Below are positions 1 through 7,463 of a stretch of 64,000 bases of DNA, in pieces. The DNA comes from JAAYCI01 sp964370045 (GTDB lineage: Bacteria > Bacillota > Clostridia > Oscillospirales > Ruminococcaceae): NCBI GenBank assembly GCA_964370045.1, contig CAYJGZ010000001.1, positions 62,001-126,000 on the forward strand, in the 5' to 3' direction. Position 1 is the first letter of the stretch. Every line of letters begins with the position of its first letter. The notes beneath the pieces were generated by a model. It was given only the letters and a program-made list of their open reading frames with translations. It did not search any database and was not told the origin of the DNA. The position numbers and the translations under genes are program-made.

Positions 1-450
1 GATATTAACAACAACTTTAAGCGCATATTTACGGAGCTTTTCGGGGGAGGAAGCGGCTCGCTTTCGCTCACCGACCCACAGAATCTGCTGGAGAGCGGCA
101 TAGAAATAGACGTAGCACCCCCCGGCAAAATCATAAAAAACCTCTCGGCGCTCTCGGGCGGCGAAAAGGCGCTGGTGGCAATATGTATCTACTTTTCCAT
201 CTTGGCGGTGAACCCTGCGCCGTTTTGCGTCTTGGACGAGATAGAGGCGTCGCTGGATGATGCGAACGTCACAAGATTTGCGCAGTATCTGCGCCGCATT
301 TCGGGCAGAACGCAGTTTGTCATCATCACCCACCGCAGGGGCACGATGGAGGAGGCGGATGTTTTGTACGGCGTGACCATGCAGGAGGACGGCGTGTCCA
401 AGCTGCTTCGCCTAAACGCAAACGAGGTGGACGCAAGCCTTGTGAGGTAA
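1..450 (+). CDS. smc: Chromosome segregation protein SMC, C-terminal end (partial)
   Basis: This is the last ~149 residues of an SMC ATPase; the gene begins before the window. SMC dimers, with ScpA/ScpB, compact and segregate the chromosome. Visible are the C-lobe ABC signature (LSGGEKA), the Walker B and D-loop stretch (FCVLDEIEASLDDANV) and the H-loop (IITHRRGTMEEAD), followed by the usual short tail. The next gene is ftsY, as in many Clostridia and Bacilli, but a separate promoter lies between the two. Identification is firm; the upstream end cannot be judged. Confidence 0.95.
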   Translation, partial: DINNNFKRIFTELFGGGSGSLSLTDPQNLLESGIEIDVAPPGKIIKNLSALSGGEKALVAICIYFSILAVNPAPFCVLDEIEASLDDANVTRFAQYLRRISGRTQFVIITHRRGTMEEADVLYGVTMQEDGVSKLLRLNANEVDASLVR

Positions 451-500
451 AAAGTGTGCTGGGCGCAAGGCGATTTTGCACAAATCGTCACAAATAAATT

Positions 501-528
501 TTGTGGACACTATTTAATGTGGTATAAT
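501..528 (+). promoter_or_regulatory. Probable sigma-A promoter of ftsY
   Basis: A TATAAT -10 box at 523-528 is preceded, 16 bases upstream, by TTGTGG at 501-506 as a moderate -35. It lies about 40 bases before the ftsY start and can drive ftsY and rdgB. Confidence 0.6.
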
Positions 529-568
529 GATAGAAGTAGGGCAAATCATGTGCTAAAAGGGGTGCGTA

Positions 569-1480
569 ATGGGCTTTTTTGAAAAGCTGGGCAAGGGGCT
601 TAAAAAAACAAGGGATACTATCTTCGGCTCTATCAGCCAGATGCTAAATGCGGGCGAGATTACGCCCGAGCTGTACGAAGACCTGGAGGAGCAGCTGATT
701 TTGGCGGATACGGGCGCAGACGTGGCGAGTGAGCTTGTGGAAAAGCTGCGCATAAAGGTGCGGGATGAGCGCCTTAAAACGGGCGATGAGGCCCTTTTGG
801 CACTGAAAGAGCTTTTGCGTGAGATGCTACGCCCCGAGAGCGAGCTGGACATATCCGGCATGCCCACCGTTATCCTTGTGATAGGCGTGAACGGCGTGGG
901 CAAAACCACCAGCATAGCAAAGCTTGCGCACCTGTACACAGAGCAGGGCAAAAAGGTGATGCTCGCCGCAGGGGATACGTTCAGGGCGGCCGCAGTGGAG
1001 CAGCTGGACGTGTGGGCACAGCGTGTGGGCGTGCCCATAATACGGCACAACGACGGCGCAGACCCAGCCGCAGTGGTGTTTGATGCGGTGCAAAGCGCCA
1101 CCGCAAGGGGCAGTGATATTCTTTTATGCGACACGGCGGGCAGGCTGCACAATAAGAAAAACCTCATGGAGGAGCTGTCCAAAATAGGGCGTGTAATACG
1201 CAAGGCGAACGAAAACGCAGTGGCGGAGACACTGCTGGTGCTGGACAGCGTGACAGGGCAGAATGCCATATCCCAGGCGAGGGAGTTTGTGCAGGCGGCA
1301 GGCGCAACGGGAATTATTCTGACAAAGCTGGACGGCACCGCAAAGGGCGGCGCTGTTGTGAGCATAAAGCAAAAGCTGGGCCTGCCCGTGCGCTTTGTGG
1401 GCGTGGGCGAGGGCATAGACGACCTAATGGAGTTTGACCCGGATGCGTTTGTGGATGCGCTGTTTTTGCAGGAGCAATAG
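569..1480 (+). CDS. ftsY: Signal recognition particle receptor FtsY
   Basis: FtsY is the SRP-receptor GTPase that docks Ffh-bound ribosomes at the membrane for co-translational insertion. The 303-residue protein has an N-domain helical bundle (about 1-95) and the NG GTPase domain, with the P-loop GVNGVGKTT at 106-114, DTAGR at 188-192 and TKLDG at 252-256. It lacks the long acidic A-domain of enterobacterial FtsY and begins almost at the N-domain (MGFFEKLGKG), the usual short Gram-positive form. The start has GGGG a few bases upstream. It lies between smc and rdgB. Confidence 0.97.
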   Translation: MGFFEKLGKGLKKTRDTIFGSISQMLNAGEITPELYEDLEEQLILADTGADVASELVEKLRIKVRDERLKTGDEALLALKELLREMLRPESELDISGMPTVILVIGVNGVGKTTSIAKLAHLYTEQGKKVMLAAGDTFRAAAVEQLDVWAQRVGVPIIRHNDGADPAAVVFDAVQSATARGSDILLCDTAGRLHNKKNLMEELSKIGRVIRKANENAVAETLLVLDSVTGQNAISQAREFVQAAGATGIILTKLDGTAKGGAVVSIKQKLGLPVRFVGVGEGIDDLMEFDPDAFVDALFLQEQ

Positions 1481-1549
1481 CGGCAAAGTGTGTGTGCTAA
1501 GTTAGAGCGGCAGACGGCCGCAGGGCGATGTATACAGGAGGAAAAGCAG

Positions 1550-2167
1550 ATGGAATTTGTGGCGGCGACAAACAACGCAAACAAGCTGAACGAGCTGACA
1601 CGTATGCTCGCAAAGTATGGACATTCGGTGGTGAGCATGGCATCGGTGGGCATTCCCGGCCTTTCGCCCGAGGTGGGCAAGACGTTTATGGAGAATGCCC
1701 GTGCAAAGGCAAAAGAGGTGTACAAGCTGTGCGAGATGCCCTGCATTGCGGATGACTCGGGGCTGGAAGTGGACGTTTTGGACGGTGCGCCGGGCGTTAT
1801 GTCCGCACGCTTTGCGGGGCGCCATGGGGACGATGAGGGCAACAACAAGCATCTGATGAAGCTTTTGGACCGCACGCCCTACGCAAAAAGGGGTGCGCAC
1901 TTTACGTGTGCACTTGTGGTTATCCTGAAGGATGGGAGCCTATTTGAGGCACAGGGGCAGTGTGAGGGGCAGATAGGCTTTACGCAAAGCGGCGAAAACG
2001 GCTTTGGGTATGACTCGCTGTTTTACACAAACAACGCAAGCTTTGCGGACATGACAGATGCGCAAAAGGATGAGATTAGCCACCGTGCAAAGGCGCTGAA
2101 AAGCGTGATGGCGATGCTACCGGCGGACCTGCCAAAGGATGCGCCGAAAGAGGATACGGCAGAGTAA
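1550..2167 (+). CDS. rdgB: Non-canonical purine NTP pyrophosphatase, RdgB/HAM1 family
   Basis: Hydrolyses dITP, ITP and XTP to monophosphates, keeping deaminated purines out of DNA and RNA. The 205-residue protein begins with the family signature (FVAATNNANKLNEL) and has the catalytic/metal region ADDSGLEVDVLDGAPGV and the C-terminal SHRAKAL motif. I chose ATG 1550 because GGAGG lies 10 bases upstream and the conserved N-terminus begins there; a longer reading from 1490 would add 20 non-conserved residues. The C-terminal tail after the SHRAKAL motif is acidic. Probably co-transcribed with ftsY. Confidence 0.95.
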   Translation: MEFVAATNNANKLNELTRMLAKYGHSVVSMASVGIPGLSPEVGKTFMENARAKAKEVYKLCEMPCIADDSGLEVDVLDGAPGVMSARFAGRHGDDEGNNKHLMKLLDRTPYAKRGAHFTCALVVILKDGSLFEAQGQCEGQIGFTQSGENGFGYDSLFYTNNASFADMTDAQKDEISHRAKALKSVMAMLPADLPKDAPKEDTAE

Positions 2168-2234
2168 AAAACCGGCTGATATGCACAGGTGCAAGCAGAG
2201 TAAAGTGAACGCAAACAGCGATGGAATGAGGAAA

Positions 2235-2368
2235 TAGTTTGAAACAAGTTTCAAACTAACCCATCTAAAATAAATAATGCTCTTATCATTCCTTGCGCTT
2301 CGCATGATAAGAGCCGCATATTTCATTGAATTTTGTGCCGATGCGAAGCGGCGGAATGGAGCATTATT
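2235..2368 (+). repeat. Dispersed SD-donor repeat, copy 1 (before yhbY)
   Basis: A 134-bp repeat also found at 35517-35652 and 60896-61031. It begins with a palindrome (2235-2258; arms TAGTTTGAAAC and GTTTCAAACTA around AA). A local hairpin pairs 2279-2289 with 2304-2314 (GCTCTTATCAT / ATGATAAGAGC). A competing long-range pairing joins 2276-2282 to 2359-2365, 2288-2292 to 2353-2357 and 2296-2305 to 2341-2350. The second pairing buries the Shine-Dalgarno GGAG (2358-2361) of yhbY, 7 bases before its ATG. Repeat and pairing are seen directly; a regulatory role is inference. Confidence 0.85.
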
Positions 2369-2662
2369 ATGCTAAGCAGTAAGCAGAGAGCGGCACTAAG
2401 AAGCTGTGGCAATGGACTGCCCGCAGTGTTTCAGGTGGGCAAGGGCGGTGTGGACAGCGCACTTATACAGGGGATGGCCGAGTGCCTGGCAAAAAGGGAG
2501 CTGGTGAAGCTACGCCTTTTGGAAAATTGCCCACTTGCGCCCAAGGATGTGGCGCAGGAGATTGCGCAGGAGACAGGCGCAGACGTGGTGCAGGTAATTG
2601 GCCGTGTGGTGCTGTTGTTTCTTAAAAAGAAAAAGGATTCGGAGTTTAAGCACATCGTTTAA
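2369..2662 (+). CDS. yhbY: YhbY-type CRM-domain RNA-binding protein
   Basis: A 97-residue single CRM-domain protein of the YhbY family, which binds pre-50S ribosomal particles. The fold-typical pattern is present: N-terminal LSSKQRAALRS, the GKGGVD loop in place of the usual GxxG-type RNA contact, and the helix region LAKRELVKLRLLEN. ATG 2369 is chosen because the family N-terminus begins there; its Shine-Dalgarno is contributed by the repeat immediately upstream. That repeat is open in frame from a TTG at 2333, but the 12 extra residues would be repeat-encoded. nadD follows, as in many Bacillota. Confidence 0.93.
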   Translation: MLSSKQRAALRSCGNGLPAVFQVGKGGVDSALIQGMAECLAKRELVKLRLLENCPLAPKDVAQEIAQETGADVVQVIGRVVLLFLKKKKDSEFKHIV

Positions 2663-2667
2663 TTTGG

Positions 2668-2788
2668 AAGTGGATATATAAAGGTGATTTAGAGCACGTT
2701 AAGTGAGAGAAGAAGGCGCTATATCTTTCCCCCGCCGCAGGCGGGGGAAAGATATAGCAAAAAACCAAATCACCGCATTTGCCCACAT
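2668..2788. repeat. Family 1 palindromic intergenic element, copy 1
   Basis: Starts about five bases after the yhbY stop. The centre (2718-2758) is a perfect 19-bp stem around a GCA loop with core CCCCCGCC/GGCGGGGG. The ends carry the family motifs: a GTGGA...GGTGATTT end on the left and the reverse complement of GGTGATTT...GGGC on the right. Confidence 0.85.
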
Positions 2789-2955
2789 CGTTTGATTTTG
2801 TGCTGAATGTAGAAAAAGTTATGTTTTTATAACTTTGAACGAATATATTTTGTGTACATGAGCTAAAATGTGATGTTTTTATAACACTAAAGTGCGAAAT
2901 ATGCAACAAATCTGCCCACATAGGAATGAATATTTTTTCGGAGGTGTGCGTTTAG

Positions 2956-3603
2956 GTGGCTTCACACGAAGAGGTTTGCAAAAGCACACCCGTAAAAAAT
3001 GAGAACATTCTTTTGTTCGGCGGGGCATTTGACCCGCCGCACATCGGGCACATGGAGCTTTTGCGCTGTGCAGTGAGGGCGGTGCGGCCGAGCAGTGTGC
3101 TGGTGATGCCGTCGGGCAACCCCCCACACAAGGGGCAAAGCACCGAATCCGCCCTTGACAGGCTGAAAATGTGCGCCTGCTTTGAGGAGGTATTTTCTCC
3201 GCTTAGGGTGAGCGATGAGGAGATAGCAAAGGCGGAGAAAAGCTACACAGTAAACACGCTTAATGCGCTGCATAAAAGTAGCCCCGATGCGAGGCTATAC
3301 CTGTGTATGGGCGGCGATATGTTTCGTAGCTTTACAGCGTGGCATCGCTATGAGGACATACTGCGCCTTGCACAGCTGGTGGTGGCGGGGCGAGAGGAAA
3401 AGGCAGAGGATGCACGAATGGCGAGGGATTTGCGAAAAATGGGAGGCAGTGTACTTTTTGCGCCGGGAAATGTGCCGCTTTTTTCTTCCAGTGATATACG
3501 GGAGCGAATACAAAAAGGCATGGATGTGCGTGAATTCTTGCCGCCGCTTGTGTACGGATACATACTAAAACAAGGACTGTACGGTATCACACAAAGTACA
3601 TGA
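2956..3603 (+). CDS. nadD: Nicotinate-nucleotide adenylyltransferase
   Basis: Transfers AMP from ATP to nicotinate mononucleotide, making deamido-NAD. The nucleotidyltransferase signature GGAFDPPHIGHM (about residues 22-33) and the C-terminal SSSDIRERI, equivalent to the family ISSTxxR motif, are both present. The start is GTG at 2956 with GGAGG 11 bases upstream; this gives a non-conserved lead of about 15 residues. It lies between yhbY and yqeK, a very common Bacillota order. Confidence 0.95.
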   Translation: MASHEEVCKSTPVKNENILLFGGAFDPPHIGHMELLRCAVRAVRPSSVLVMPSGNPPHKGQSTESALDRLKMCACFEEVFSPLRVSDEEIAKAEKSYTVNTLNALHKSSPDARLYLCMGGDMFRSFTAWHRYEDILRLAQLVVAGREEKAEDARMARDLRKMGGSVLFAPGNVPLFSSSDIRERIQKGMDVREFLPPLVYGYILKQGLYGITQST

Positions 3604-3649
3604 TATTGCTGTATACTTTTTGAGATACTACCTGAAGGAGCGTGCCCCC

Positions 3650-4252
3650 ATGACACTAAAGCAGGCGGATGCTCTTGCAAGAAAAAATCTTTCCCCAAAG
3701 CGATACCTGCACACAAAAAACGTGGCAAAAGAGGCGAGGGTTCTGGCGCTGCGTTTTGGAGCGGACGAACACAAGGCACAGCTTGCGGCGTGGCTACACG
3801 ACGTTGTGAAAGAGTACAGCCGTGAAGAGCTGTTGCAGTTGGCAGGGCAAGATGATATAATAAAAAAGTCTATAATAAATCGCCCGCAGCCTATTTGGCA
3901 CGGGCCGTGCGGCGCAGTGTATGCACGGCAGATGGGCGTGAATGACCAAGATGTGCTAAACGCTATTGTGTGCCACACCACCGGTAGCGAGAACATGTCG
4001 CTTTTGGACAAGGTGGTTTTTTTGGCGGACGCTATATGCGAGGAGCGAGACTTTGAGGGCGTGGAGCATATTCGTACACTGGCTCAGGCAGACCTTGACG
4101 CGGCGGTGGCGGCCACTATGTGGGAGAACATCGCCCATCTGCGCAGAAAGGGAAAGCCGCTGGACGAGCAGACACTTGCGGCGCTGAATGCGCTGGACGG
4201 TGCGTGTGATATATCCGCACAAATATCGCAGGACATGGGGGAAAAAGTTTGA
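3650..4252 (+). CDS. yqeK: HD-domain hydrolase YqeK (probable Ap4A hydrolase)
   Basis: Family members cleave diadenosine tetraphosphate symmetrically into two ADP. The 200-residue protein has the HD-fold ligands H21 (HTKNVAKEA) and H50-D51 (WLHDVVKEY), a later HGPCGAVYA histidine and the C-terminal DKVVFLADAIC aspartate. ATG 3650 has GAAGGAG 10 bases upstream, so it is preferred over an in-frame TTG at 3620. The stop overlaps the TTG of the next gene (TTGA), implying translational coupling to the LCP gene. Confidence 0.93.
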   Translation: MTLKQADALARKNLSPKRYLHTKNVAKEARVLALRFGADEHKAQLAAWLHDVVKEYSREELLQLAGQDDIIKKSIINRPQPIWHGPCGAVYARQMGVNDQDVLNAIVCHTTGSENMSLLDKVVFLADAICEERDFEGVEHIRTLAQADLDAAVAATMWENIAHLRRKGKPLDEQTLAALNALDGACDISAQISQDMGEKV

Positions 4253-5586
4253 ACGAACAAAAACCCGAAAAGGACACATCACGCCCACAGGCACAAAACG
4301 AGGGTGTGGGCAAGCGGCCTGCGTCGTCTGATTTTGGCCAAAAAAAGGCTCACATGAGCGACTTTGGTGCAGGCAAGGTGGTGCATACGGGTGCAAATAA
4401 GAAGGATGATACCGCAGCGCCCACAAGGCAAAGCCGTGAAAAAAAGACAAAGGCAGAGCTGACAGAGGAACAAAAACATAAAAAAGAAATAAGGCGAAAG
4501 CGCAGAAGAATACGCATAGCGACAACTGCGCTTAGCCTTATTGCGCTTTTGCTGGTGGGTGCATATGCGGGATATACCACTGTGTTTGACCATATTAGGG
4601 GCGAGGACACCCAGGCGGGCACCTTGCCTGCCGAGATAAGCACCGAGACCATCCCCGAGTACACGGGCGAAAACATTGTGGCGGGGCTTATCTGTGGCAT
4701 AGATTACGACCTTGACGAGCTGGGCAAGCCGGTGGAGGAGCAGGTGGGAAGAACAGACCTAATCCTTTACCTAATGTATGACACCGAAAACAACAAGGCG
4801 AACATACTGCAAATACCAAGAGATGTGTATGTTGGCATGGACCTGCCCACAGGTGGCGAGGGCAAAATAAACGGCCTTTACTACAACTCCCCCGATGAGG
4901 ACAACCGCATGAGCGCGCTCGCGGATGTGATTTACGACCAGTTTAAGCTGCCGGTGGATTTTTACATGTCGCTGGATATGTACGCCGTGCAGGAGATGGT
5001 GTACTGCCTTGGGAAACCACTGCGTGTGTATGTTCCGCAGGATATTGTGGACGACCCCTTAAATCCGCAGTCGGTGCTGGAGCAGGGCTGGCGAGACCTT
5101 GATAAAAGCAACATAGAGTTCTTTTTGCGCAGCAGAGATTACAATGATGCGGACATAGGCCGCCTTGCGGCGCAGCAATATTTTTATGCGGCGCTGTTCC
5201 GAGAGCTGCAGACGCTTGCGCCGATGGATATGGTAAAGTGGATGACTATTATCATCTACTACGGCAACATCGGCGGCCTTGGGCCTACGGATATAATGGG
5301 GCTTGGGCAGGAGGCGCTGGCGCTCGAGAGCGAGGATATTTTGTTTGTGCGCCCCTCTGTGACGGGGGCGGATGCGACAAACAGCATTACAGGAGCTCCC
5401 GTGAGCCTTGTCAGCCTTGTGCCCGAAGAGATGGCAGAGCTATTAAACGAATACTTCCGCCCCGAGGGGCATGTGGTTCCTGTGGAGGAGCTAAACATAC
5501 AGACACTGCCCGTAAACTATATCGGCAAGGCAGAGGCGAGCGTTACGACCATAGCGGGTATAGAGGAGACGGAGGGCGAGCAATAA
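4249..5586 (+). CDS. LCP-family (LytR-CpsA-Psr) cell-wall protein 1
   Basis: LCP enzymes attach secondary wall polymers (teichoic acid, capsule) to peptidoglycan from lipid carriers. The 445-residue protein has a long charged cytoplasmic N-terminus (about 1-88, ending in KKEIRRKRRRIR), one membrane helix (about 90-111) and an extracellular LCP domain with GRTDLILYLMYD, ILQIPRDVYV (the arginine that contacts the phosphates) and KINGLYY. The start is TTG 4249, overlapping the yqeK stop, with GGGGGAA 5 to 11 bases upstream. A paralogue follows directly. Confidence 0.9.
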   Translation: MNEQKPEKDTSRPQAQNEGVGKRPASSDFGQKKAHMSDFGAGKVVHTGANKKDDTAAPTRQSREKKTKAELTEEQKHKKEIRRKRRRIRIATTALSLIALLLVGAYAGYTTVFDHIRGEDTQAGTLPAEISTETIPEYTGENIVAGLICGIDYDLDELGKPVEEQVGRTDLILYLMYDTENNKANILQIPRDVYVGMDLPTGGEGKINGLYYNSPDEDNRMSALADVIYDQFKLPVDFYMSLDMYAVQEMVYCLGKPLRVYVPQDIVDDPLNPQSVLEQGWRDLDKSNIEFFLRSRDYNDADIGRLAAQQYFYAALFRELQTLAPMDMVKWMTIIIYYGNIGGLGPTDIMGLGQEALALESEDILFVRPSVTGADATNSITGAPVSLVSLVPEEMAELLNEYFRPEGHVVPVEELNIQTLPVNYIGKAEASVTTIAGIEETEGEQ

Positions 5587-5610
5587 AATGCCCTGCGCCG
5601 CACAGCAAAA

Positions 5611-6858
5611 ATGAAAGGGAATAAAGTTTTGCCCAAAAAATATCACAATAAAAAGCAAGTTTACCGTCAAAGCCTGCAACGCCCGATGTACAACTGGGAG
5701 CAGGATGAGTATGTGCCCACGCCACAGCCTACGGTGCGGGTACGCAGAAAAAGCCGCCTGCCGCACCTGCTTTTAAGCCTTGCGCTGGTGGCACTGATGA
5801 TAGTGACGGGGCTTTATGCGGCGTACGATATGCTTGGTGGATACTTCCAGACAGGCGAGTTTGGCACGCTGGACACGGATGAAGAATATGTGCCCAAGCC
5901 TTACGGGGATGAGGTGGTGCACATTCTCATGCTGGGAATAGACTACGAGGAAGGGCGCAACTATCAAGACGGCCTTGGCCTTACCGACCTTGTGCTGTAC
6001 GCAAGGTATGACCTTGTGAACAACAGCCTGAACCTTTTGCAAATTCCAAGAGACAGCTACATAGGGGATGAGGCATCAAACGGCGGAACGGGAAAGATAA
6101 ACGAGCTGCTAATGCACGGCCCGGATAAGGAAAACCCCATAAACAACGTTGCGTCAGAAATAGAGCGGCAGTTTCAGCTGCCTGTGGACCACTACATTAC
6201 GCTGGATATGGATGCGCTGAAAACCATTATAGATACGCTCGGCGGCATAGAGGTGTACGTGCCGCAGGAAATGTACTACAACGGCAGCTACCTTGCGCAA
6301 GGATGGCAGTGGATGGGTGGCGATGCGGCGGAGTTCTTCGTGAGAAACCGTAGCGGCGAGGGCTTTGAGCGTGCGGATATTGACAGGCTGGACAACCAGC
6401 GGCACTTTTACTCGGCGCTGTTCCGCCGCCTTTTGGACATGGCACCGCAGGATATTGTGAATCTCATGCCTGTGTTTGCACATTATTGCAACACCAGCCT
6501 TCAGCTTAACGACCTTATAGACCTTGCGTACTCGGCGCTTAACCTTACGCCCGAAAACGTGATGTTCTGCAAGGCACCGGGCGCAACAGGCCCTGCGCTG
6601 GACCCAACAGGGCAAAATCGCTCCAACTACTATATAGACCTATATGGCAGAGGCACCGAGGAAGACCCGGGGCTTGCGGCACTCTTAAACGAATATTTCC
6701 GAGACCCCGATGCCCCCGTATCCGCAGAGGAGCTACTGCTACCGCAGATACGAATACCCGAAAGCTACACGCTTTATCCGCCCAATGTGCAGAGCATGGG
6801 TGCGGTGCAAGCGCCCGAGGATGGGGTTGTAGCGAGCGAAGCGAGCCAAGCGGCATAG
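5611..6858 (+). CDS. LCP-family (LytR-CpsA-Psr) cell-wall protein 2
   Basis: A second LCP protein of 415 residues, with a basic N-terminus, one membrane helix (about 53-73) and an extracellular LCP domain carrying LTDLVLYARYD, LLQIPRDSYIG and KINELLMHG. It parallels the preceding gene in length and domain order, so the pair looks like a tandem duplication; two such enzymes may serve different polymers (inference). ATG 5611 has no clear Shine-Dalgarno. An in-frame TTG at 5629 is preceded by AAAGGGA with better spacing and may be the true start. The gap to the previous gene is 24 bases. Confidence 0.88.
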   Translation: MKGNKVLPKKYHNKKQVYRQSLQRPMYNWEQDEYVPTPQPTVRVRRKSRLPHLLLSLALVALMIVTGLYAAYDMLGGYFQTGEFGTLDTDEEYVPKPYGDEVVHILMLGIDYEEGRNYQDGLGLTDLVLYARYDLVNNSLNLLQIPRDSYIGDEASNGGTGKINELLMHGPDKENPINNVASEIERQFQLPVDHYITLDMDALKTIIDTLGGIEVYVPQEMYYNGSYLAQGWQWMGGDAAEFFVRNRSGEGFERADIDRLDNQRHFYSALFRRLLDMAPQDIVNLMPVFAHYCNTSLQLNDLIDLAYSALNLTPENVMFCKAPGATGPALDPTGQNRSNYYIDLYGRGTEEDPGLAALLNEYFRDPDAPVSAEELLLPQIRIPESYTLYPPNVQSMGAVQAPEDGVVASEASQAA

Positions 6859-6944
6859 CACGTGTAATAGCACACAATCGTAAATTTTCGACATTTTTAG
6901 GGCGGGATATTTTCGCCTAATATATACATGAAATGAGGATATAC

Positions 6945-7295
6945 ATGGAAGCATTTGAGCTGGCGAAAAAGATTGCGCAGGTGCTGGACTCTAAAAAAGC
7001 GCAGGACCTAAAGGTGCTAAAGGTGCGTGAGATTACCGTACTCACCGACTATTTTGTGATTGCCTCGGGCACATCCACCACGCAGGTGGGTGCGCTTAGC
7101 GGCGAGGTGGAGTTTCAGCTGAAACAGCTGGACATTCAGCCGCTACGTGTGGAGGGTGAGTCCACCCGAAACTGGATTTTGCTGGATTACGGCAGCGTGG
7201 TGGTGCACATTTTCTACCCCGAAACACGAGACTTTTATGCGCTGGAGCACATGTGGGCGGATGCCGACCCCATGGAGCTGGACTTTTTGCAGTAG
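6945..7295 (+). CDS. rsfS: Ribosome silencing factor RsfS
   Basis: Binds uL14 on the 50S subunit and blocks subunit joining when nutrients are scarce. The 116-residue protein shows the family pattern: DLKVLKVREITVLTDYFVIASGTS near the N-terminus (written as one conserved block in the family), VEGESTRNWILLDYG and VVHIFYPETRDFYALEHMW. ATG 6945 is chosen for its TGAGG six bases upstream; another ATG at 6933 is in frame. It follows the LCP pair and precedes leuS. Confidence 0.95.
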   Translation: MEAFELAKKIAQVLDSKKAQDLKVLKVREITVLTDYFVIASGTSTTQVGALSGEVEFQLKQLDIQPLRVEGESTRNWILLDYGSVVVHIFYPETRDFYALEHMWADADPMELDFLQ

Positions 7296-7463
7296 CGTTT
7301 TTTGATGATTTCAGCCGAAAAATTTTACGCCTTTTTGGCGATGCCACAGGCAAAAGTGCGCTGTTTTTTGTGCAGTATAAAAAACAGGTGCAGTGCCCTG
7401 CGGCGGTGTTGCGTAGTTATGTAAAAGGGTGCGGATAGCGCCCATATGAAAGTGGTGTAAAAC

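Noticed and set aside
2333..2368. In-frame extension of yhbY (and likewise purC and larA) through the repeat from a TTG
   Set aside because: The 12 extra residues (MCRCEAAEWSII-like) come from the repeat, have no Shine-Dalgarno, and lie outside the conserved family N-termini. The open frame is explained by repeat identity.
7296..7463. Possible T-box leader before leuS
   Set aside because: I could not find the T-box antiterminator sequence or a terminator hairpin in these 168 bases.
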